A stretch of 17,852 nt of DNA. It comes from CAYMTN01 sp964393335. GTDB lineage: Bacteria; Chloroflexota; Anaerolineae; Aggregatilineales; Aggregatilineaceae. Every line of letters starts with the position of its first letter. The stretch's first letter is position 1. This document shows, in pieces, positions 1 through 7,646 of this stretch. The stretch lies in contig CAYMTN010000104.1 in NCBI GenBank assembly GCA_964393335.1, forward strand, positions 1-17,852, in the 5' to 3' direction. The notes under the pieces were generated by a model. The model searched no databases and was not told the DNA's origin. It was given only the letters and a program-made list of their open reading frames with translations. Made by a program: the position numbers and the translations under genes.

Positions 1-757
1 CCCACACGTTGCCATGATACCGGATTGGGGCCTGCCAGTAGGTCCGGTAGCGCTGTGGATCGGTGGCAAACAGTACGCTTAGTGCCTCAAAATAGCGCGG
101 GTGCCACAACGTATCGGCGTCCATGACCGTGACGACGACATGATCGGGATCGCCGTCCAGGGATTTCGCTGCACAGCGGATGGCCCAGGCCAGGTTTGCC
201 GATTTGCACGACTGCTCGTCCGGTATGCCCTGCGGATGGACGGTCACGGCAATACGTGCAAACGCCCCGGCGTATTCCGCCTGCAAGACATGACCCTTAC
301 CCGCCGCGCCGGGTTCGGCGGCTTCCATCGCCAGCACGACGCTCAGCGTGCGTCTGGCCCCTGGCTGATCGGCCAGGCGATCCAACGTGCGGCGCAGAAC
401 CGGCAGCGATTCGCCGTAATTCGGAATCAAGACCAGGTGCCGCACGGCGTCCAGCGGCAGGCTGCCCGCCGCCCGGCACGTATAGTCGGCCTGCCAGTCG
501 GCGGCCTGCCACTGTCGCACGAGATACAGCCCGCGTATCGTGGCGATGGCGGCCAGGACGAAGCGCAGCGCCGAATAGGCGGCCAGCATGGCCGCGCCAC
601 CCAGCACGAGCGACGGGACGATTGCCGCGCCTAACACGACCAGCCCCAGCGCCAGCCATGCCAATACGCCGGGAATCGCATCAAGGGCGCGCTCCTGTGA
701 GGGTAGGGGAATCGTTCGGGCGCGGAAGCGTACCCGGCGGGCTGAGTCATGGGCCAT
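1..757 (-). CDS. Membrane-associated family 2 glycosyltransferase, N-terminal part (cut by window edge)
   Basis: The visible 252 codons of an open frame that continues past the left edge. Residues about 29-80 are hydrophobic and probably form two membrane spans. A GT-A fold follows: a first strand reading LVLIPNYGESLPVL (about 108-121), a second strand LSVVLAMEAAEP, and VTVMDADTLWHPRYFEAL (about 209-226), where MDAD carries the metal- and sugar-nucleotide-binding DxD (D213, D215). This arrangement is typical of processive or envelope-polysaccharide GT2 enzymes that transfer sugars on the cytoplasmic face of the membrane; acceptor and sugar cannot be told. The start is uncertain: ATG at 757 is used, ATG at 769 is in frame, and the frame stays open to an ATG at 877, but none has a convincing ribosome binding site. 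It is divergent from the response regulator on its right. Confidence 0.8.
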   Translation of the reverse strand, partial: MAHDSARRVRFRARTIPLPSQERALDAIPGVLAWLALGLVVLGAAIVPSLVLGGAAMLAAYSALRFVLAAIATIRGLYLVRQWQAADWQADYTCRAAGSLPLDAVRHLVLIPNYGESLPVLRRTLDRLADQPGARRTLSVVLAMEAAEPGAAGKGHVLQAEYAGAFARIAVTVHPQGIPDEQSCKSANLAWAIRCAAKSLDGDPDHVVVTVMDADTLWHPRYFEALSVLFATDPQRYRTYWQAPIRYHGNVW

Positions 758-889
758 TGTCAGTTGCATCCATGCACTGGCGAAAATCCAAAGATAGCAG
801 CAGCGCGGGTGATAAACAAGGTACAGTTTACCCGCGCTGAGATGATAGGCTGTAATAGTCGTTTTTGCGACAAGCATTGAGGCGGAATT

Positions 890-916
890 TTGGCAAATAG
901 AAAAATCCTGTAAAAT
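890..916 (+). promoter_or_regulatory. Possible promoter of the response regulator gene
   Basis: TTGGCA (890-895) and TAAAAT (911-916) resemble -35 and -10 boxes, but the 15-nt spacing is shorter than the preferred 16-18. The stretch 840-960 between the two divergent genes is AT-richer than the flanking genes. No clear operator is visible. Confidence 0.3.
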
Positions 917-960
917 TGTAGTAAAGAACTTGCAAACGCTCAGATTGGATGTGCTGACCT

Positions 961-1656
961 ATGGCGACAAAACTGTTAATCGTTGAAGATGACGTCGAGA
1001 TGAACCGCCTGCTGGAATTAGATCTCAAACGACATGGGTATGAAGTCTTCACCACGACGAATGGGCTGGATGGCTTGCGCTTGTTTCATGAAGCCCGTCC
1101 GCATCTGGTGGTGCTTGACGTCGCACTGCCGGGTATGGACGGATTGACAGTCTGCCAGCGAATCCGCGAGTTATCAAACGTGCCAATCTTGATCATGACC
1201 GCGCACGCCGTGACCGAAGAAGAGATGGCCGAAGGGTTGAACCTGGGGGCCGACGAGTACCTGATCAAACCGCTGCGCAACCTGGAGTTTCACGCGCGGC
1301 TGAATGCGCTGCTGCGGCGGGCCCAATTGAGCGACGATGACGCGCAAGAAAACATCCGGTATGCTGATGATTACCTGGTCGTGGATGTTGACGCACGCCG
1401 TGTGTCGGTCGCTAATGAAGAGATCCGCCTGACACCGACCGAGTTCAAACTGCTGGCAACCTTCGTACGCCACAAGGGGCAGGTGCTGACGTTCCAGCAG
1501 TTGCTGGAACAGGTGTGGGGCTACGAATACAGCACAGAGCACCACTACCCGCGCATCTACGTATCGCACCTGCGGCGCAAGATCGAGCCGGATGCCAAAA
1601 GCCCAACCTACATTCAAAACGAATATGGCGTAGGATACCGTTTTACCGGAAAGTAA
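961..1656 (+). CDS. OmpR/PhoB-family response regulator, DNA-binding
   Basis: 231 aa, the usual length for the family. An N-terminal receiver domain (about 4-118) has the acidic pair D10/D11, the phospho-acceptor D53 in VVLDVALPGMDG, the switch Thr T80 and the conserved K103 in the LIKPL motif. A C-terminal winged helix (about 130-228) contains RLTPTEFKLLATFVRHKGQVL, the recognition-helix region ending in YVSHLRRKIEP, and the wing NEYGVGYRFTGK. It should be phosphorylated by a sensor histidine kinase and act as a transcription factor. No kinase lies next to it: the left neighbour is a divergent glycosyltransferase and the right one a convergent peptidase gene 17 bp away. Partner and targets are therefore unknown. 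The start at 961 gives the standard MATKLLIVEDD N-terminus. Confidence 0.95.
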   Translation: MATKLLIVEDDVEMNRLLELDLKRHGYEVFTTTNGLDGLRLFHEARPHLVVLDVALPGMDGLTVCQRIRELSNVPILIMTAHAVTEEEMAEGLNLGADEYLIKPLRNLEFHARLNALLRRAQLSDDDAQENIRYADDYLVVDVDARRVSVANEEIRLTPTEFKLLATFVRHKGQVLTFQQLLEQVWGYEYSTEHHYPRIYVSHLRRKIEPDAKSPTYIQNEYGVGYRFTGK

Positions 1657-1673
1657 GCCGCCGCCTCAAACGA

Positions 1674-2447
1674 TCATGCACCGGGCGTGCGTGCTGGACG
1701 CAGGGCGATCAACCGGTAGGCGAAACTGGCATTGAACCGTGCGGCGGGCAGCACGGCATTCGCCTGCAATTCCGGGAATCGACCGGACGGATTGTGTAGC
1801 CGGTAACGCGTGGGACGGCCTTGCTGCCACGAAAAACCGTGAACCAACACCGAATGCTGCCCATAGTGCCGCGTGACCGGTTGCCGCTCGCCAATCTCAG
1901 GTGAGACGGATGCCATCACAAGCCAGCCGTCCAGCACGTACTGGCAGATGGTGAGCGGTGACACGTAGTCCCGACCTTCGACGTGCAGCCCATACCGTTC
2001 CGCGAGCTGCACCTGGGCATGATAGTACCAGCCCTCGTCAACCCGGCGACCATGATCGTCATGCACGACATAGCCGCCAGCCCCCAGTCCTTCTTGCACC
2101 AACTGCCACAGCGATGGCGACCGGCGCGGATAAAACGCCTCGATGGCCATTTTCAGACAGGCCAGCGCGCAGACGCGCGGTGCCCAAAATGCGTATTCCA
2201 CCGGGGTAGGGGCACCGAATACCTGCCACTGCGGATCGCGCGTGCCTTCGTACCCGCTGTGAATGTAATCGTAAATTCGCGCCGGGCTGGCAAACTGGGC
2301 ATAGTACGGCACATCCACGCCCGCCTGGTAATCGCCCGCTGACAGCCCGTTCAACCGGCGCATCGCACGGCGACGGGCGCGCAGGCTGAGCGCCGGATCG
2401 ATCCAGGGGTGGATGACCGTTTTGAAGCGCGTAACCCGGCGCGGCAT
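1674..2447 (-). CDS. C39-like (papain-fold) cysteine peptidase
   Basis: 257 aa, last gene of the minus-strand operon; its start lies 2 nt beyond the stop of the Ddl-like gene. After a basic N-terminus comes VPYYAQFASP (about 46-55), a typical opening of C39-like domains. The region WAPRVCALACLKMAIEAF (about 88-105) places the probable nucleophile at C93 (C97 is the alternative), in place of the usual CGPA/CGVA motif. GQHSVLVHGF (196-205) supplies the general-base H198, and LHNPSG (218-223) supplies N219 where many C39 members have Asp. The inferred triad is thus Cys-His-Asn, as in papain. There is no signal peptide, transmembrane segment or ABC exporter part, so it should work in the cytoplasm or be secreted by an unrecognised route. 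Its place after two peptide-bond-forming ligases suggests it trims or transfers a small peptide; this is inference. Confidence 0.75.
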   Translation of the reverse strand: MPRRVTRFKTVIHPWIDPALSLRARRRAMRRLNGLSAGDYQAGVDVPYYAQFASPARIYDYIHSGYEGTRDPQWQVFGAPTPVEYAFWAPRVCALACLKMAIEAFYPRRSPSLWQLVQEGLGAGGYVVHDDHGRRVDEGWYYHAQVQLAERYGLHVEGRDYVSPLTICQYVLDGWLVMASVSPEIGERQPVTRHYGQHSVLVHGFSWQQGRPTRYRLHNPSGRFPELQANAVLPAARFNASFAYRLIALRPARTPGA

Positions 2448-2449
2448 GG

Positions 2450-3640
2450 CTATTTTTTGACGCCCTTCAAGCCGCGCGCTGCTGCGTGGGCAATCAGGTC
2501 CGTTTTGTAGTTGTACACGGTTTTGCGCTTGTCCGCGTGCGCTTCAAACGCCAGCCGGATCAGCTCATCGACCACATCCGAGGGCGTCATGCCGGTTTCC
2601 TGCCACAGGTAAAACGCCAGCGAGCCGGGCATGGTGTTGACCTCGTTCAGAAAGACTTCGCCCGCTTCTTCGCGTACCAAAAAATCAATGCGTGCCGTGC
2701 CGCGCCCGTCGATGGCTTTGAACGCTTCAATCGCCATCGTCTGGATGCGCTGCATCAGGTCATCCGAGATCGGTGCGGGGATTTTGCGCTCCGCGCCTTT
2801 CATGCCCGCCGCGCCTTCGCTGCGCATGTACTTCTCTTCGTATGTCAAAAACTCCTGCCACGTGATCGGCTGTTCCAGCACGGAGGCGCGTACCTCTTCG
2901 TTGCCCAGCACGGCGCAGTTGATTTCGATGACGTCCTGGGCGGCGGCTTCCACCAGGATGCGGCGGTCAAAGTTGGCGGCGACGTTGATGTAATTTCGGG
3001 CCTCATCGGCAGTGGTGGCTCGTGCCACGCCAATGCTCGATCCCAGCGAGGCCGGTTTGACGAACACCGGATAACCGAGTTCTGAGGTGATGCGTTCGAT
3101 CATCGCACCTGGGTTCTGCACCCATTCGTGGCGCGAAAACGCGACGTGTTTGATGACCGGAATGCCATGCTGGCTAAGCAGCATCTTCAGTGTGATTTTG
3201 TCACGGGCAACGGCTGAGGCCAGCACGCCCGCCCCGACATACGGCAGGTCTGCCAGCTCAAACAACCCTTGCAGCGTGCCGTCTTCGCCATGTGTGCCAT
3301 GTACCACCGGGAAGACGACATCCAGGCGATGAAGCTGGCTGCGTCCGAACAAGCCGCTAACTGGCGTGGTAATCAGGCCGTGATGCTGCGCGCTGGGCGA
3401 AATGATCACATCTTTGACGCCCATCCGGTCGGCCATGTCATCCGTCTGGAACGTTTTGAGATCGCGCAGCCCGGAACCCGTGACCCACTGCCCATCACGC
3501 ATGATGTAGATCGGAACGACTTCGTACTTATCTGCTCGGAGCGCCTGCATTACCTGCTGCGCGGTGACGATCGAAACGTCGTGCTCAACCGAGCGGCTGC
3601 CGAAGATCACGCCAACGGTTTTTTTGCCTGAAGCATCCAT
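2450..3640 (-). CDS. ddl: D-alanine--D-alanine ligase-family ATP-grasp enzyme
   Basis: 396 aa, somewhat longer than common Ddl enzymes (about 310-370). The N-terminal substrate domain opens with VGVIFGSRSVEHDVS and contains HGTHGEDGTLQGLFEL (about 114-129). The ATP-grasp region has FVKPASLGSSIGVARA, the omega-loop region with EEKYM keeping the Tyr found in D-Ala-adding Ddl enzymes, and the metal/phosphate segment ARIDFL followed by FLNEVNTMPGSLAFYLW. The last motif is the PGSLAFYLW variant rather than the classical NTMPGFT. The enzyme should couple two D-amino acids (D-Ala-D-Ala or a relative) using ATP in the cytoplasm. It follows the MurF-like gene by 44 nt, and MurF normally consumes the product of Ddl, so the pair makes biochemical sense. 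Whether this is the cell's only Ddl or a paralog cannot be decided here. Confidence 0.9.
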   Translation of the reverse strand: MDASGKKTVGVIFGSRSVEHDVSIVTAQQVMQALRADKYEVVPIYIMRDGQWVTGSGLRDLKTFQTDDMADRMGVKDVIISPSAQHHGLITTPVSGLFGRSQLHRLDVVFPVVHGTHGEDGTLQGLFELADLPYVGAGVLASAVARDKITLKMLLSQHGIPVIKHVAFSRHEWVQNPGAMIERITSELGYPVFVKPASLGSSIGVARATTADEARNYINVAANFDRRILVEAAAQDVIEINCAVLGNEEVRASVLEQPITWQEFLTYEEKYMRSEGAAGMKGAERKIPAPISDDLMQRIQTMAIEAFKAIDGRGTARIDFLVREEAGEVFLNEVNTMPGSLAFYLWQETGMTPSDVVDELIRLAFEAHADKRKTVYNYKTDLIAHAAARGLKGVKK

Positions 3641-3684
3641 AGTCTCTTTTTTCCTTCGTATGTGGGTTGGTGCCGGATGCCGCC

Positions 3685-5316
3685 CTAGACGTAAGTATCC
3701 GGCAGGTCGTTCAAGAACAAGACCGTATCACCCTCTTTGAGTTCGCGGTGAAACCAGGCGATAGCTTCGTCGCGCGTGTCAAAAACAGACAGGTGATCGT
3801 CGTCAAAACCGGCTTCTCGGATTCCTGCCTGAATCGGCTGAGTCTGCTCGATGCCAACCAGGACAATATCCGTGCAGACCTGGGCGGCGTGGTGGCCGAG
3901 TTTGTGATTTTCCTCTTCTTGCAGTTCGCCTAACTCGACGATGCCCGGTGTGATCAGCACGCGCCGCCCATTATGATACAGGGCCAGCACATCCAGGACG
4001 TTGTTCGCACCAACCGGGTTGGCGCTGTACGCGTCGTCGATCAAGGTGATTCCGCCGGGCAGCGTCCTGCGCTGCAAGCGGTGCTCCGCCGGTTCGAGGC
4101 TGGCGATACGCACGGCAATCTCCGGCAGAGTCAGGCCGAGGTGCCGCGCGACCGCCGTCGCCAGCAGAATATTGGTGATATTGTGCTCGCCGACCAACCG
4201 GGTGCTGACGCGCTGCTCTTCTTCCAACAGCGTATCCACGATGTCGAATTCCAGCCCATCGACAGTCTGCCGGATATCGCGAGCCAAAAAACGGAGCTGG
4301 ATCGCGTGCTGCGCGTTCTGCCAGGTAACAGCGATACGCGTCGCGGGATAGCCGTTTTCGTACATGGCGCGCACGTAGTGATTATCCCAGTTAAACACGC
4401 CGATACCATCCGGGGGCAGCGCTTCGATGATCTCGTATTTCGCGCGTGCCGTCGACTCGATGCTGCCAAAGCGTTCCAGGTGCTGCGGGCCGACAGCCGT
4501 CACAATGCTGATCTGAGGCCGCGTCAGTTGGCAGATGTCGCGGATTTCCCCCTCCACGTACGCACCCATTTCCACGATGAAATAATCATAGCTGTGATTG
4601 TGAGTCAGTTCGTCGTTGATCACCAGGCAGACACCCATTAGCGTGTTGTAGCTTTTGGGAGTCGCCAGAACCTCGTAGCGCGCCCGCAAAATGTGCGCGA
4701 GATATTCTTTGGTGCTGGTCTTGCCGTAGCTGCCGGTGATGCCGATCACGACCGGTCCGGCCTGCTGCAAGGTGCGGCGGGCCCGTCTGCGAAACATCCA
4801 GCGGAAGGCCCCTTCGACCGGGTACATGATGATATTCGCCAGCGGCAGAATCAGTGGACTGAGATGGTAGATCACCAGGCCGACGCCGGTAATGACGGCA
4901 AACCGCGTCCGTTCGGACATGGCGAGCATTGCGTCAAGCGTGACATCGGTGCCGATCAGGAGGATCACCGCCAGTGCAAATGCCGTGACCAGCAGGCGTG
5001 CGGCACGTTGAGTCAGCTTGAACTTTTGTTTGACCTCTTTCGGCGGTTCCGGCCAGACGCCGAGCGCCGCTGCGACACTCCAGATCACCAGGTAAACGGC
5101 CTCGGTATCCTGCCCGACCCAGCCCAGCGCCAACGAAATCAGCGCGGCCACGCCGATAAAGACCAGGGCACGCCACATCAAATAACGCTGTGGTTTGGCG
5201 AGCAGCCAGCGAAGATAACGCAGGCTGTCATACCCCTCGATCTGAAAATACCGCGCCAGACGCCAGATGCGCACCAGCGTGCCAGCCAGCCAGATCAGAA
5301 TAAGTAGCTGCACCAT
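3685..5316 (-). CDS. Membrane-anchored MurF-like Mur ligase
   Basis: 543 aa against about 450 for ordinary MurF; the excess is an N-terminal membrane part. Hydrophobic stretches at about 1-15, 47-66, 73-89, 105-125 and 138-161 suggest four or five spans. The Mur ligase core starts near 188: P-loop GITGSYGKTS (192-201), SYNTLMG (222-228, the MurF NNxxG-type loop), EMGAYVEGEI (249-258), PQHLERFGS (277-285) followed by the AKYEI segment, the ribose-contacting GEHNITNILLA (376-386), and C-terminal-domain motifs LEPAEHRLQ and IDDAYSANP (426-434). It should join a peptide (D-Ala-D-Ala type) to a carboxylate via an acyl phosphate, at the inner face of the membrane. The start overlaps the hydrolase stop by one base (TGATG). 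Ordinary MurF is soluble, so a lipid-linked or membrane-delivered substrate is possible. CapB/PgsB poly-glutamate ligases are another membrane-linked Mur branch, but the C-terminal motifs here favour MurF. Confidence 0.85.
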   Translation of the reverse strand: MVQLLILIWLAGTLVRIWRLARYFQIEGYDSLRYLRWLLAKPQRYLMWRALVFIGVAALISLALGWVGQDTEAVYLVIWSVAAALGVWPEPPKEVKQKFKLTQRAARLLVTAFALAVILLIGTDVTLDAMLAMSERTRFAVITGVGLVIYHLSPLILPLANIIMYPVEGAFRWMFRRRARRTLQQAGPVVIGITGSYGKTSTKEYLAHILRARYEVLATPKSYNTLMGVCLVINDELTHNHSYDYFIVEMGAYVEGEIRDICQLTRPQISIVTAVGPQHLERFGSIESTARAKYEIIEALPPDGIGVFNWDNHYVRAMYENGYPATRIAVTWQNAQHAIQLRFLARDIRQTVDGLEFDIVDTLLEEEQRVSTRLVGEHNITNILLATAVARHLGLTLPEIAVRIASLEPAEHRLQRRTLPGGITLIDDAYSANPVGANNVLDVLALYHNGRRVLITPGIVELGELQEEENHKLGHHAAQVCTDIVLVGIEQTQPIQAGIREAGFDDDHLSVFDTRDEAIAWFHRELKEGDTVLFLNDLPDTYV

Positions 5317-6110
5317 CAGACGCTTCGCTCCCGTTGCGTGAGGAAATGGTCTACGATTCGAATGTAGTCGTTCAGTCGTTCCAGGTACGAAAAATGCCCG
5401 GCTCCCTGGAAGACGACCAGCCCTGCATCCGGGATCAATTGTTCCAGTCTGCGACCCTGCCAGAGCGGCGTGTCTTTATCCTGATCGCCCCAGATCAACA
5501 CGGTCGGGGCACTGACTCGTTCTGCATAGGAGGCCAGGTCCTCTTGAATCACGCGCACGAAGGTTTCGCGCAGCGGCCCGGCAGTGAGATAGTCTTCGGA
5601 CGCGTAGCGCCGGTTATAGCTGGTCTGGAGCCTGTCGCGCCAGGCGTGCAGCCGCAAGACATCCAGCGTCTTGCGTGCGGAACGTGCTAGCCAGTTGCGT
5701 AGATGGTGTTTTATGCTCAGGGGCGCGCGCAGCCCGGCGCTGTCGGCCAGTACCATCTTACTCACGCGCTCCGGATGTTCTGCCGCCAGCATCAACGCGA
5801 TCCGCCCGCCGAATGAGTGCCCTAACACCGCGACACGCTTCAGGTCTAGGGCGTCCAGGTATGCCACGACGAAACGCACGTAATCTGCGACACCCCAGGG
5901 ACGAGGCGGTAGGTCAGTTTGCCCAAAACCCGGCAGGTCGAGCATGTGAACCTGGTATCCCAGTGATCCCAGCCGTTCCGCCACCGGCCAGAAGCTGTTC
6001 AACGTGGCACCCCAACCGTGCAGCGCCAGCACGGGCTGGCCTTCGCCATGCACACAGGTGCCGGTCTGTAACCCGTTGATCGAACGGTGAACGATCGCCG
6101 GTTCGCTCAT
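5316..6110 (-). CDS. Alpha/beta-hydrolase fold enzyme
   Basis: 264 aa, a normal length for a single-domain alpha/beta hydrolase. The oxyanion-hole region is LALHGWGAT (about 28-36). The nucleophile elbow GHSFGG places S99, the acid is probably D211 in WGDQDKDTP, and the base is H239 in GAGHFSYLE, so the triad is complete. There is no signal peptide, so it should act in the cytoplasm on an ester, thioester or amide. It overlaps the MurA-like gene by four bases (ATGA) and the MurF-like gene by one base, which implies translational coupling and a shared pathway. A thioesterase, lactonase or peptidase-type role on the operon's intermediate is conceivable; the substrate cannot be read from the sequence. 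Confidence 0.85.
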   Translation of the reverse strand: MSEPAIVHRSINGLQTGTCVHGEGQPVLALHGWGATLNSFWPVAERLGSLGYQVHMLDLPGFGQTDLPPRPWGVADYVRFVVAYLDALDLKRVAVLGHSFGGRIALMLAAEHPERVSKMVLADSAGLRAPLSIKHHLRNWLARSARKTLDVLRLHAWRDRLQTSYNRRYASEDYLTAGPLRETFVRVIQEDLASYAERVSAPTVLIWGDQDKDTPLWQGRRLEQLIPDAGLVVFQGAGHFSYLERLNDYIRIVDHFLTQRERSV

Positions 6111-7372
6111 TGCTGCACCACCTCGATGTGTGCCCCCAGTTGGACCAGTTTGTTGACCACATTCTCAAAGGTGCGGTCGATTAACTGCGCATTGTCGATC
6201 GTGATGCTGCTATCTGCGCACAGCGCCGCACCCAGCAGGGCCAGCCCGGTACGAATGTCGGGCGTATCCAGGTACTCGCCGCGCAGGCGCGTTGGCCCGA
6301 CGACCAGTGCCCGGTGCGGGTCGCACAGCACGATCTGCGCGCCCATGCTGGTTAGCTTGTCTACGAACAACAAGCGGTTGTCGAACAGCTTCTCGTGGAT
6401 CAGTGTGGTGCCGCGCGTTTGGGTGGCGACGACGGTTGCCATCGCGATCAGGTCGGACGGAAAACCGGGCCAGGGCGCAGTTTCAATCGGAACGTCCAAT
6501 TCTTCTTCTTGCTGGGACGCAACCAGTATATCGTGAGCGGGCAATACGAGCGTATCGCCGTTGAGATACAGGTTGAGACCCAACCGTGCGTAGACACGTG
6601 AAATCAAGCGGAAATGATCGGGAATCACGCCCTCGATAGTCAGCGAGCCGTGCGTGATGGCCCCGATAGCCGCGATGCTGGCGATCTCGATATGATCCGG
6701 CGAGATGTGCAGCGACGCCCCGCCCAGCTGTTCGACGCCTTTGATCCGCAGCCTGTTCGATCCGGCTCCTTCGACATGTGCGCCCATGTGTTCCAGCAGC
6801 GTCAACAGGTCCTGAATATGGGGTTCCGTGGCCGCGTTATCGATGATGGTGTCGCGCCCCAGCGCAGCCGCTAACATGCAGGCGAGTGCGGTCGCCGTGA
6901 CGCTGGCTTGCAGTAAGATAATGCTGCGTAGGTCCCACCGTTCGGCCTCAAAATCGAGTACGCTGCCGGTCGTGCGCACGGTGACACCCAGGTCACGCAA
7001 GGCTGCCAGATGCGTATGCAATCGGCTGAGCGGGAAGGCGATCTCCATGCGTGCATGGCGCCGCCGGGCCAGGATCGGGGCCAGAAACAACACCGAGCTA
7101 ACCTGCCCTTCTGTGATGTCTTGCTCCAGGGATCGGGTGTTGAGGCTGGCAGTTTGCAGGCGTACCGTTGGCCCATCGCGGACAACGTCTGACCCCAGCG
7201 CGCGCGCCGTCTCCAACATCACGGCTGTGCTCAACGTATCCGGCACGCCGGACAGCGTCACCGGTTTGTCGGTGAGCAGCGCGGCAGCGGTCAGTGCCAG
7301 CGCCGAATTGCTGTTACCCGAAGGCCGGATCATGCCCTTCAGGGGATATCCTCCATGCACGACAATACGCAT
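6107..7372 (-). CDS. MurA-like (EPSP-synthase fold) protein with altered PEP site
   Basis: 421 aa from the ATG at 7372, matching the MurA family (about 417-430). An upstream in-frame ATG at 7417 lies at the predicted transcription start, while 7372 has an AGGGAG ribosome site 9 nt upstream and gives the family-typical MRIVVHGGYPLKG start. Homology is clear along the whole length: NAATEPHIQDLL, PDHIEIASIAAIGA, GFPSDL with D307 (E. coli Asp305), LFDNRLLFVDKL, DIRTGLALLGAAL with R374 (Arg371) and LIDRTFENVVNKL with R400 (Arg397). However, the Lys22 position is Ser21 (SGNSNS), the Arg91 region reads EGQVSS, and the PGGCxxGxRPxxLH loop with Cys115 and Arg120 is shortened to AFPLSRLH (112-119). These comparisons are against E. 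coli MurA from memory. UDP-GlcNAc enolpyruvyl transfer is therefore doubtful. It may be a pseudoenzyme or act on another substrate. First gene of the operon. Confidence 0.85.
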   Translation of the reverse strand: MRIVVHGGYPLKGMIRPSGNSNSALALTAAALLTDKPVTLSGVPDTLSTAVMLETARALGSDVVRDGPTVRLQTASLNTRSLEQDITEGQVSSVLFLAPILARRRHARMEIAFPLSRLHTHLAALRDLGVTVRTTGSVLDFEAERWDLRSIILLQASVTATALACMLAAALGRDTIIDNAATEPHIQDLLTLLEHMGAHVEGAGSNRLRIKGVEQLGGASLHISPDHIEIASIAAIGAITHGSLTIEGVIPDHFRLISRVYARLGLNLYLNGDTLVLPAHDILVASQQEEELDVPIETAPWPGFPSDLIAMATVVATQTRGTTLIHEKLFDNRLLFVDKLTSMGAQIVLCDPHRALVVGPTRLRGEYLDTPDIRTGLALLGAALCADSSITIDNAQLIDRTFENVVNKLVQLGAHIEVVQQ

Positions 7373-7381
7373 CTGTCGGTT

Positions 7382-7387
7382 CTCCCT
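7382..7387 (-). promoter_or_regulatory. Ribosome binding site deciding the MurA-like start
   Basis: AGGGAG on the minus strand, 9 nt before the ATG at 7372. It favours this start over the ATG at 7417, which would leave almost no leader behind the promoter at 7424-7451. Confidence 0.6.
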
Positions 7388-7423
7388 TGTTCTCTGCAAC
7401 GCGTCAGGCGCGCTCACCGCGTG

Positions 7424-7451
7424 ATTATACCAGGAAGACCGGATGCTCCAA
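7424..7451 (-). promoter_or_regulatory. Sigma70-type promoter of the Mur-like operon
   Basis: On the minus strand TTGGAG (7446-7451) and a consensus TATAAT (7424-7429) are separated by 16 nt. Transcription would start near 7417, about 45 nt before the chosen MurA-like start. Confidence 0.6.
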
Positions 7452-7617
7452 GAGCGGGAGGTAAACGCAAAATTTGTGATAATTCGCTCAGACGAGTTAT
7501 GCTTAATTATGGTTGATAATGGTTATATTTATTTGCCTAATAACGTAAGGGGGTGTGTGATGTCTGGCCGAGCCATACTACCTGCCGGTTCTTCTGTGCT
7601 GTCGCTGCCAGGTGGTT

Positions 7618-7646
7618 TTGAGCAAGACATCAATTCATTGTATAGT
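7618..7646 (+). promoter_or_regulatory. Sigma70-type promoter of the act respiratory locus
   Basis: TTGAGC (7618-7623) and TATAGT (7641-7646) are separated by an ideal 17 nt. The predicted transcription start is near 7653, leaving a leader of about 150 nt before the first act gene at 7802. Confidence 0.6.

Noticed and set aside
101..840. Two overlapping plus-strand frames (177 and 214 codons) at the left edge
   Set aside because: They lie antisense to a glycosyltransferase whose GT2 motifs are clear, and their products are Arg/Pro-rich without domains.
1657..1673. Terminator between the convergent response regulator and peptidase genes
   Set aside because: Only 17 bp separate the stops, and no hairpin with a T-tract is visible on either strand.
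2486..3085. 199-codon plus-strand frame opposite the Ddl-like gene
   Set aside because: The opposite strand carries unmistakable ATP-grasp motifs. The plus-strand product is Arg/His/Phe-rich with no pattern, typical of antisense frames in GC-rich DNA.
6107..7372. MurA-like gene as a decaying pseudogene
   Set aside because: The frame is intact over the full family length, other conserved residues are kept, and it is translationally coupled to the next gene. The losses are confined to one site.
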